Source of the DNA: an archaeon
GTDB lineage: Archaea; Nanobdellota; Nanobdellia; Pacearchaeales; GW2011-AR1
Reading direction: 5' to 3'
Assembly (NCBI GenBank): GCA_027348755.1
Contig: DAIEOU010000024.1
Span: 1 to 6,937, forward strand
Length of the DNA: 6,937 nt
The translations under genes were made by a program, and so were the position numbers. Below the pieces are notes generated by a model that did not search any database, was not told the origin of the DNA, and saw nothing but the letters and a program-made list of their open reading frames with translations. Of this stretch, positions 1-5,607 are shown one piece after another; the first letter of the stretch is position 1, and every line of letters starts with the position of its first letter.

Positions 1-792
1 TCCGTTTTCTTCAGGTTCTGCCAGAACATATATAGTAGAGTCGTTAGGTCCGGGTATCTGTACTCTTTGTAAGCTGTCAAAAGCAGGATATGTCTGACTT
101 ATAATTCTTATTCTTTCTGCTCCCTCTTTGCTTGATTTAGACGTATCTGCTTCATACACTGCTCTTATATCTCTCCCATTCAGATTTTGCCAGGAATTTG
201 GATTGAGCTTTCTTTCGAGAGACTCTGAAGCACTCCAGTTCAATGCATCTTTTTGCATCATTTGCCTTAGGTCAGATATCACAGATTCCACGTTTCTTTT
301 GGTTCTTCTTGATACTGCTGCTGCAAAGTTGTAAAATCCAAATTCATTGGGTACAATATATATGTCTCCAAATTCACACTTTAAAGTTGAATAAGCCCTG
401 TCAAGTTCATCTGCATTTAAACCGTCTGTTCTGTCTATAACGCAATAATAGTATGGTAACAAGCTTCCACCCCGTAGTTTTCTTCTAGGCATTGAAACGT
501 CTCCAAACAATTCGGTCTCTATCTTTATTTCAGGAGGCTCATGCCCAAACATTTCCTTGTAAGCTTCTCTCGTTCTTATGGCATAATGGAGTTGGTAGTC
601 AACCATTATTCCCTTTCCGTCTTTTCCTGATTTTACTTCTAGGATGAAAGGCTGCTTGTGATATTCTTCTGCAGATACCATATCGGGCCTTCTTTTTCCA
701 TTTTTGACATGAGCCATCATAAACAATCTTGAGACATATTTTTCAGCAGAAGTTCCGAACGCTCCAGTCTTATGTTTATAGCCGTTCTTCAT
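1..792 (-). CDS. PD-(D/E)XK nuclease-superfamily protein, 3' end beyond window
   Basis: An open frame of 264 codons runs from ATG at 792 to the left edge without a stop, so the protein is C-terminally incomplete. The N-terminal part carries the PD-(D/E)XK nuclease signature: a helix with Glu17 (GTSAEKYVSRLF), then RRPD with Pro36-Asp37, then a hydrophobic strand ending in Glu52-Val53-Lys54 (FILEVKSG), followed by a helix with Gln67 (DYQLHYAI). In this fold Asp, Glu and Lys bind the metal and cleave the phosphodiester bond; the conserved Gln is common in resolvase-like branches. The remaining ~190 residues match no family I recognise. An in-frame TAG at 858-856 limits the start; ATG 792 is the only ATG after it and has a TATA-like box 27 nt upstream. 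The gene follows the Hsp20-like gene by 40 nt on the same strand. DNA processing, repair or defence are all possible. Nuclease fold fairly sure, role unknown. Confidence 0.72.
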   Translation of the reverse strand, partial: MKNGYKHKTGAFGTSAEKYVSRLFMMAHVKNGKRRPDMVSAEEYHKQPFILEVKSGKDGKGIMVDYQLHYAIRTREAYKEMFGHEPPEIKIETELFGDVSMPRRKLRGGSLLPYYYCVIDRTDGLNADELDRAYSTLKCEFGDIYIVPNEFGFYNFAAAVSRRTKRNVESVISDLRQMMQKDALNWSASESLERKLNPNSWQNLNGRDIRAVYEADTSKSSKEGAERIRIISQTYPAFDSLQRVQIPGPNDSTIYVLAEPEENG

Positions 793-814
793 TAAACTGC
801 CCTTATTGCATGCA

Positions 815-823
815 TTAAATATA
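815..823 (-). promoter_or_regulatory. TATA box of the nuclease-like gene
   Basis: TATATTTAA on the minus strand is centred at 819, 27 nt upstream of ATG 792. That is the spacing expected of an archaeal TATA box serving a leaderless mRNA that begins at the start codon. It lies in the 40-nt gap after the Hsp20-like gene, so the nuclease gene may have its own promoter. AAGGG at 806-802 is only a weak Shine-Dalgarno candidate. Confidence 0.5.
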
Positions 824-832
824 TTTGTATAC

Positions 833-1474
833 TTATTCTTCGGTCTTAAATTCAACTATAAGTCTGTTTTTATCAAGAGAGACATGATTTATAGGAAGTT
901 CAACTTGAATGCTGTTCACGTATACATTTTTCTCTCCAAGAGCTTTTATCTCATATCCTGATTCAAGTTTGGATACAAAAACGTCATCTGCAGATGAAAC
1001 TCCTGGCATATTTAACTCGTATACTATCTTATCTGCTACCCTTCTCATTGAATATTTAGCCTCTTTTCTTGGAAGACTTGATATTCTCTCTAACTGCTCT
1101 TGAGATATTTCTTTTTTCTGCATTCTTTCATTTTTTTTCTTAGGTTGTTGAGAGCCTATCCTTATTTTTATTCCGTTAGGAAATGCCTGGACATCAGCTC
1201 CGTTCAATTCATCAATCATCTGTTTGTTAAGATTCTTCATAACCATATTAAACATGTTTGATATTAGCTTATCAGTTATTCCTAAATTAGCCATTGGATT
1301 GACATTCTGAACTGGGTCTATAGAATCTTCTCTTCCAAGAAGCCCATAGTCTTTCTCCATTTTCTCTTTGCTTATAACTGAAGCTCCGCAATAAGGGCAA
1401 AAGCTAAATTTAGATTCTAGCTTTCCTGAGCATCTTGCACATTTAAGTCCCTTTGATTTTTTATTAAAGAACAT
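833..1474 (-). CDS. Zinc-ribbon protein with C-terminal Hsp20/alpha-crystallin-like domain
   Basis: The 213-residue product (numbered from ATG 1474) has three parts. An N-terminal zinc ribbon has Cys12/Cys15 (CARC) and Cys26/Cys29 (CPYC). A Met- and Asn-rich amphipathic helical stretch spans about 64-87, followed by a Lys-rich linker. Residues about 147-211 read as a small beta-sandwich: YELNMPGVSSADDVFV, then YEIKAL, then VELPINHVSLDKNRLIVEF. This follows the Hsp20 pattern of a Pro-Gly turn, alternating strands and an LP-x-x-V strand. Hsp20 proteins are holdases, and CS-domain relatives are co-chaperones; the zinc ribbon may bind a partner. The frame could also begin at TTG 1495, seven codons upstream, but a TATA-like box abuts that TTG and lies 25 nt before ATG 1474, so ATG is preferred. 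It starts 37 nt after the MFS stop. A co-chaperone or scaffold role is inferred. Confidence 0.75.
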   Translation of the reverse strand: MFFNKKSKGLKCARCSGKLESKFSFCPYCGASVISKEKMEKDYGLLGREDSIDPVQNVNPMANLGITDKLISNMFNMVMKNLNKQMIDELNGADVQAFPNGIKIRIGSQQPKKKNERMQKKEISQEQLERISSLPRKEAKYSMRRVADKIVYELNMPGVSSADDVFVSKLESGYEIKALGEKNVYVNSIQVELPINHVSLDKNRLIVEFKTEE

Positions 1475-1495
1475 GTTCTCTGGATGTATGCTCAA

Positions 1496-1503
1496 TTTTT
1501 AAA
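1496..1503 (-). promoter_or_regulatory. TATA box of the zinc-ribbon/Hsp20-like gene
   Basis: TTTAAAAA on the minus strand is centred about 25 nt upstream of ATG 1474, right spacing for a leaderless start there. It lies just after the MFS stop codon. It directly abuts the alternative TTG start at 1495, which makes that TTG unlikely to be within the transcript from this promoter. Confidence 0.5.
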
Positions 1504-1510
1504 CTTTTGT

Positions 1511-2845
1511 TTATGCTGATTGCACGCGTCTTATGAAATTCATATCTGTATGTATGGTTTTAAGAGGATGAAACATGTTGAATGAGAGCCTAGGGAGCTT
1601 TGATTTGAATTTCTTTTCAGCCTTAACACGAGGTATTATAGTAAGAGCAACTATTGCTCGTGCAATTGAAGATATTATGAATACACTAAAGAATACGTTT
1701 TCTCCCTGAGGAAGATAGCTTAGAAGTGCTCCGCCTAAGAGAGATCCTACAAATATTCCTACGCCTACAAGTATGTTTATGTATGCTATGAACTGACCTC
1801 TCTTTTGCTTAGATATTGCCTCATAGCTAAAGTTTGTAGTGGCTATTGAAAGTGTAGCATTTGCAAGCCCGCTTATTAGTTGCGGAACAAATATAAGGAA
1901 AGCTGGGTTCTTTGACAAAAGCCAGAGTGGAGGCGATAGAGCGAAAAGCCAGCAAGAAATCTTAAGAAGAGGAGTGCTTCCATACTTGTCTGCGAATTTT
2001 CCTACAATCGGAGTAAAAATAAGATAAAACGCAGTATTGCTCATTATAACTAGAGTATATGCAAAATAGCTGAATCCAAGCTTAGTAAGCATGTACACTG
2101 CAAAGAAGGGGCTTGCTATCATAAGAGAAAAGTTGAATATGGTTAATGCCCAGGCAAATCTTGAAAGATTGCTTTTCTCTTTCATGAACATAATAAAAGA
2201 TTCTTTCTTCACCGCTTTCTGAGTGTTCTTAGGTTCGTATTGTCTTTTAAAGTAGCCTGCAGAAACTAATCTTGCAACAGATGCAAGGCCAAAAAGAAGA
2301 GCGAATGCTGGGAGCAGAATAGCTGCAGACTTTGAATAGTCTAGGGCGAGGGAAGCAAGTATTATTATTATAAGGCCAACAGCCCCAATTATAGCATTTC
2401 TCTTTCCAAAATATTTTCCTCTTTCATTTTCTTTCACAACGTCTCCCATCCAAGAGAACCAGGCAGGATATGCTGCGTTTGCGAAGATGAAAATTACTGC
2501 ATATACTATTATAGAAGCATATACTATTACTCTTCCTGTTCCAGAATGGTACGCATATAATGCGAAGGCTGCAATGGGTATCCAGAGAAAAGCCTGAATT
2601 ATTTCGAATAGAATCAGAAGCTTTTGTCTTGATATTCCATATTCTTTATTGCTTCCCCAGAGTTGTGCAACAGGGCCTATAAGACCAGTGACTGCATTAA
2701 GAACTCCTATGTCGAAAGAGTTTGCCCCAAGAGCGAGGGAGAAAGGGGTCATCGAGCTGTCCCCGAGACTTGTGGCGGCACTTGACGCAGAACCTTGTTT
2801 TATGCTTACTTTAAGTGCAGATACTCTCTCTTTTTCTCGAGACAT
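1511..2845 (-). CDS. Major facilitator superfamily transporter
   Basis: The 444-residue integral membrane protein has about 12 hydrophobic segments in two halves, separated by a basic cytoplasmic loop around residues 200-228. MFS motif A appears in the second half as GKFADKYGSTPLLK (about 282-295) between predicted TM8 and TM9, and in degenerate form in the first half as GDVVKENERGKYFGKRN (about 134-150). These loops control the rocker-switch transport cycle. It should sit in the cytoplasmic membrane and use an ion gradient; the substrate (drug, sugar, metabolite) cannot be read from sequence. A basic, likely cytoplasmic tail of ~38 residues follows the last TM. The frame extends two codons further to TTG 2849-2851, but ATG 2845 lies 26 nt after a TATA-like box and is preferred. 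It is divergent from the AbrB/zinc-finger-cdc48 pair across 104 nt and is the first of three leftward genes. Confidence 0.88.
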   Translation of the reverse strand: MSREKERVSALKVSIKQGSASSAATSLGDSSMTPFSLALGANSFDIGVLNAVTGLIGPVAQLWGSNKEYGISRQKLLILFEIIQAFLWIPIAAFALYAYHSGTGRVIVYASIIVYAVIFIFANAAYPAWFSWMGDVVKENERGKYFGKRNAIIGAVGLIIIILASLALDYSKSAAILLPAFALLFGLASVARLVSAGYFKRQYEPKNTQKAVKKESFIMFMKEKSNLSRFAWALTIFNFSLMIASPFFAVYMLTKLGFSYFAYTLVIMSNTAFYLIFTPIVGKFADKYGSTPLLKISCWLFALSPPLWLLSKNPAFLIFVPQLISGLANATLSIATTNFSYEAISKQKRGQFIAYINILVGVGIFVGSLLGGALLSYLPQGENVFFSVFIISSIARAIVALTIIPRVKAEKKFKSKLPRLSFNMFHPLKTIHTDMNFIRRVQSA

Positions 2846-2867
2846 ATACAATGAAAGAAATATGTCC

Positions 2868-2874
2868 TTAAATA
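2868..2874 (-). promoter_or_regulatory. TATA box of the MFS gene
   Basis: TATTTAA on the minus strand is centred at 2871, 26 nt upstream of ATG 2845. No Shine-Dalgarno precedes this ATG, so a leaderless mRNA is likely. The box is about 30 nt from the divergent plus-strand promoter, so a protein bound between them could affect both directions. Confidence 0.5.
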
Positions 2875-2898
2875 GTATTTGTGGGATATGACTTGCAT

Positions 2899-2910
2899 AA
2901 AGTTTAAATA
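2899..2910 (+). promoter_or_regulatory. BRE/TATA promoter of the AbrB/zinc-finger-cdc48 operon
   Basis: AAAG followed by TTTAAATA (2903-2910) is the best archaeal BRE-plus-TATA match in the window. Transcription would start near 2932, giving a leader of about 18 nt before ATG 2950, with no Shine-Dalgarno in it. An alternative box, TATATACAT at 2916-2924, would give an almost leaderless start; the two cannot be separated by eye. Confidence 0.55.
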
Positions 2911-2914
2911 CTTC

Positions 2915-2935
2915 GTATATACATATGGTATATAC
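2915..2935. promoter_or_regulatory. Paired GTATATAC palindromes, candidate operator
   Basis: GTATATAC occurs at 2915-2922 and again at 2928-2935, separated by ATATG. Each copy is a perfect 8-base palindrome, and centres are 13 bp apart. They lie between the TATA box (2903-2910) and the expected transcription start of the AbrB/zinc-finger-cdc48 operon, where a bound protein would block initiation. The AbrB-type product of the first gene is the obvious candidate, as this family commonly autoregulates. AT-rich DNA makes such palindromes less rare, so this is a proposal. Confidence 0.4.
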
Positions 2936-2949
2936 AGATTATAGATACA

Positions 2950-3309
2950 ATGACAGACATATTTGACACGGCTATAAGTTGCAAGAGATGCAACAGGGCA
3001 ATGGAGCAGGCTATAGTTAATAGGCAGGGCTTTGAGCTTAGAGCAGTAAAATGTCCTAAGTGCGGAGACACTATAATACATCCTGCAGACTTAAATGGGC
3101 TTGAGCATTTTAACAATCTTAAGGGAAAAGAGTTTAATGTAAAACTTAGAATGGTAGGAAATAGTCACGCAATAAGCATTCCTAAGGAGATGATAGATTT
3201 TATGGAAGATCAACATAAGATGATGAAGAAAAGAATGGATGATATGGTAAGACTCTGCATGCAGGATTTTGACACTATAAGCTTAAGATTTGGGGAGGAT
3301 GAACAATGA
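2950..3309 (+). CDS. YgiT-like zinc finger plus AbrB/SpoVT DNA-binding domain protein
   Basis: The 119-residue protein starts with a treble-clef or ribbon-type zinc site, Cys11/Cys14 (CKRC) and Cys35/Cys38 (CPKCGD), whose spacing resembles the YgiT/MqsA zinc finger. An AbrB/SpoVT swapped-hairpin domain follows at about 62-85, with the core VKLRMVGNSHAISIPKEM: a strand, a G-N-S turn, then the IPKE strand-helix junction typical of the family. A charged, Met-rich C-terminal helix follows (about 86-105). AbrB domains dimerise through swapped hairpins and bind DNA as transition-state regulators or antitoxins. The stop overlaps the cdc48 start (ATGA, 3306-3309), so the two are co-transcribed and probably translationally coupled. 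It may autoregulate this operon through the GTATATAC pair upstream, or act as a partner of Cdc48. No toxin gene is adjacent. DNA-binding role likely, target inferred. Confidence 0.8.
   Translation: MTDIFDTAISCKRCNRAMEQAIVNRQGFELRAVKCPKCGDTIIHPADLNGLEHFNNLKGKEFNVKLRMVGNSHAISIPKEMIDFMEDQHKMMKKRMDDMVRLCMQDFDTISLRFGEDEQ
3294..3298 (+). promoter_or_regulatory. Shine-Dalgarno of cdc48
   Basis: GGAGG within GGGGAGGATGA lies 7 nt before ATG 3306 and matches the anti-Shine-Dalgarno of archaeal 16S rRNA. It sits inside the end of the upstream gene and fixes the cdc48 start. It is the only strong Shine-Dalgarno in the window and belongs to the one clearly operon-internal complete gene; the promoter-proximal genes lack one. 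Confidence 0.8.
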
Positions 3310-5606
3310 GTGTAAAGAAAAGTATTAACGAAGTTAAGCTTAAAGTTGTTGAAGCTTTGCAGGACGATGCATATAAAGGAATAGCAAGAATAGATTCTCA
3401 ACTTATGTCTAGTCTTGGTCTTAAGAGGGGAGATGCAATAATAATAAAAGGCGGACGTGAGACTGTTGCGCTTGTTGATAGGGCTTATCCTGCAGATGTA
3501 GGGGAGCCTATAATAAGGATAGATGGTTTGGTAAGAAGAAACGCGAAGACTGGTGTGGGAGAGAATGTTAGTGTAAAGAAAGCAGTTGTAAGAGAGGCCA
3601 CAAAAGTTTCTATAGCTCCAGCACAACAAGGTGTTGTAGTACAAACTGACCCAGAGTTATTCAAAAATAATCTTCTAGGAAGAGTAATGATGAAAGGAGA
3701 CATAATCTCCCTTGGAGCTGTGCAAAGAAGAAGAGACATGATGTCAGGAGCAGAAGGTTTCCCAGATCTTTTCAATGATCTTAATGACCTTTTTGCAAAC
3801 AATTTTGCATTCTCAGGATTCCAGAATCTTAAGTTTCATGTTTTTGCAACAAATCCTAATGCACCTTGTGTTATAACTGAAAATACAGAGATACTTCTTA
3901 ATTCGAAAGCAGTTGATATTTCTGAGGAAGCTGTACCGGATGTTACTTATGAAGACATTGGCGGTTTAACGGATGAAGTAAAAAAGATAAGGGAAATGGT
4001 CGAGCTTCCTCTTAAGCACCCAGAAATATTTGACAAGCTTGGAATAGAACCTCCTAAAGGCGTATTATTGCATGGTCCTCCTGGAACTGGTAAAACTCTC
4101 TTAGCAAAAGCTGTAGCTAATGAGTCAGAAGCACATTTCATTCTTCTTAATGGCCCAGAAATAATGAGCAAGTTTTATGGAGAGAGTGAGAAAAAGATTC
4201 GTGACTTGTTCGATGAGGCTGAAAAAAATGCTCCAACTATAATCTTCGTTGATGAGATAGATGCAATAGCTCCTAAGAGGGAAGAGGTACAGGGAGAGGT
4301 CGAGAGAAGAGTAGTGTCTCAGCTTCTTACATTGATGGATGGACTGAAGAGCAGAGGAAGAATAATAGTCATCGGGGCAACAAATAGAATAAACTCTATA
4401 GACCCTGCTTTAAGAAGGCCTGGAAGATTTGACAGAGAGGTAGAGATATCAGTTCCAGACAAGCCAGGAAGGCTAAACATTCTTAAGATACATACAAGAA
4501 ATATGCCCTTAGCTAAAGATGTAAGCCTTGATGTTCTTGCAGGTAAGACTCATGGATTCGTTGGAGCAGATCTTAATGCTTTAACTAAAGAAGCAGCAAT
4601 GAGTGTTTTAAGAAAGGTACTTCCAGATTTGAAGCTCGATGACGATACTCCAATATCTCAAGAGCTTCTTGATAAAATAATGATAAAAGCTTCTGATTTT
4701 GAGGAAGCTCTTAAAGTTGTAAGGCCTAGTGCAATGCGTGAAGTTCTTGTTGAAACTCCAAATATAGGTTGGAATGACATTGGAGGCTTAGACAAGACTA
4801 AACAATCATTAAAGGAAGCAGTTGAATGGCCTATAAAGCATCCTGAAAGTTTCAAGAGGTTAGGAATAAGACCTCCAAGAGGAATATTACTTTATGGTCC
4901 TCCTGGAACTGGTAAAACTCTCTTAGCAAAAGCTGTAGCTAAGGAAAGCGAAGCTAACTTTATACATGTTAAGGGGCCAAGTTTGCTTAGCATGTGGGTT
5001 GGAAAATCAGAGGAAGGAGTAAGAAAGGTATTTGAAAGGGCTCGTCAGGTAAGTCCATGTGTTGTTTTCTTTGATGAGATAGATTCTCTAGCAACAAGAC
5101 GTGGAATGGAGAACGGAAGTAATGTCACTGATCGCGTTCTCAATCAATTACTTGCAGAGGTTGATGGCCTTGAAGGTCTTGAAGACGTTACAATCATAGG
5201 TGCTACAAACAGGCCAGACATGCTTGATCCTGCGCTGTTGAGGCCTGGAAGGTTCGATAGGGTTATACTTGTTGATGTTCCAGATGCAGAAAGCAGAGAG
5301 AAAATATTTGAAGTGCACATGAAGAACACTCCCGTTGACAAGGGTGTCAAGATTGCTGACCTTGTCAAACAAACTGATGGATTTGTTGGAGCAGACATTG
5401 ATGGGTTAGTCAGAGAAGCAGCTATGACTGCATTAAGAAGGGATATATCTACTGGAACTGTTACAAAGGATGACTTTGATGAGGCTTTCAAGAAAGTTAG
5501 AGCTTCAGTTTCTCCTGAAACAGCAAAGAGATACAAGAAGATAGAAGATTATTATCTAAAGAGCGCTAAAGCAGGAATTGAATCGGGACCAATATATGCA
5601 GGGTAA
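3306..5606 (+). CDS. cdc48: Cdc48/VAT-type AAA ATPase (p97/VCP homologue)
   Basis: The 766-residue protein is a hexameric ATP-driven unfoldase of the cytoplasm that extracts or unfolds proteins, often feeding the proteasome. The N-domain (about 1-200) starts with a double-psi barrel. D1 (about 212-450) has Walker A GPPGTGKT (Lys263), Walker B IIFVDEID (Asp316, Glu317), pore loop KFYG (289-292) and arginine fingers in RRPGRFDR (Arg371, Arg374). D2 (about 485-740) has Walker A Lys537, Walker B VVFFDEID (Asp590, Glu591), pore loop MWVG (563-566) and LLRPGRFDR (Arg646, Arg649). All catalytic residues are present in both rings, so both should hydrolyse ATP. The D1 pore loop is aromatic as in archaeal VAT rather than the KLA of eukaryotic p97. 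Oddities are an extra Phe/Asn/Asp-rich segment at about 141-175 in the N-domain, and a tail ending IYAG. The gene overlaps the AbrB/zinc-finger gene by ATGA and converges on trmB. Confidence 0.97.
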   Translation: MSVKKSINEVKLKVVEALQDDAYKGIARIDSQLMSSLGLKRGDAIIIKGGRETVALVDRAYPADVGEPIIRIDGLVRRNAKTGVGENVSVKKAVVREATKVSIAPAQQGVVVQTDPELFKNNLLGRVMMKGDIISLGAVQRRRDMMSGAEGFPDLFNDLNDLFANNFAFSGFQNLKFHVFATNPNAPCVITENTEILLNSKAVDISEEAVPDVTYEDIGGLTDEVKKIREMVELPLKHPEIFDKLGIEPPKGVLLHGPPGTGKTLLAKAVANESEAHFILLNGPEIMSKFYGESEKKIRDLFDEAEKNAPTIIFVDEIDAIAPKREEVQGEVERRVVSQLLTLMDGLKSRGRIIVIGATNRINSIDPALRRPGRFDREVEISVPDKPGRLNILKIHTRNMPLAKDVSLDVLAGKTHGFVGADLNALTKEAAMSVLRKVLPDLKLDDDTPISQELLDKIMIKASDFEEALKVVRPSAMREVLVETPNIGWNDIGGLDKTKQSLKEAVEWPIKHPESFKRLGIRPPRGILLYGPPGTGKTLLAKAVAKESEANFIHVKGPSLLSMWVGKSEEGVRKVFERARQVSPCVVFFDEIDSLATRRGMENGSNVTDRVLNQLLAEVDGLEGLEDVTIIGATNRPDMLDPALLRPGRFDRVILVDVPDAESREKIFEVHMKNTPVDKGVKIADLVKQTDGFVGADIDGLVREAAMTALRRDISTGTVTKDDFDEAFKKVRASVSPETAKRYKKIEDYYLKSAKAGIESGPIYAG
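4072..4120 (+). repeat. 49-bp direct repeat, copy 1 (D1 Walker A)
   Basis: This 49-base stretch covers the D1 Walker A motif and following helix (GPPGTGKTLLAKAVA). It is identical, including every synonymous position, to 4894-4942 in D2. Flanking codons of the two domains differ at many silent sites. Confidence 0.9.
4894..4942 (+). repeat. 49-bp direct repeat, copy 2 (D2 Walker A)
   Basis: Identical to 4072-4120, offset by 822 bp, in the same reading frame of the same gene. The match ends at the codon after the AKAVA helix, where D1 reads AAT and D2 AAG. Confidence 0.9.
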
Positions 5607-5607
5607 C

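Noticed and set aside
128..440. Two plus-strand frames (128-334 and 243-440)
   Set aside because: They lie antisense to the continuous 264-codon nuclease-like frame, are short, and show no domain; read as shadows.
1131..1138. Run of eight T (A8 on coding strand) in the Hsp20-like gene, possible frameshift site
   Set aside because: The frame is intact on both sides and codes a Lys-rich linker; nothing suggests programmed or erroneous slippage.
1472..1495. TTG 1495 as start of the zinc-ribbon/Hsp20-like gene
   Set aside because: The TTG directly abuts the TATA-like box and has no Shine-Dalgarno; ATG 1474 has correct promoter spacing and keeps the zinc ribbon whole.
2806..3116. Minus-strand frames across the MFS/AbrB intergenic region
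   Set aside because: They are antisense to the zinc-finger/AbrB gene and its promoter, with no recognisable motif.
2950..3309. Toxin-antitoxin system based on the AbrB/YgiT-like protein
   Set aside because: No small toxin gene is adjacent; the partner is Cdc48 and the divergent neighbour is a transporter.
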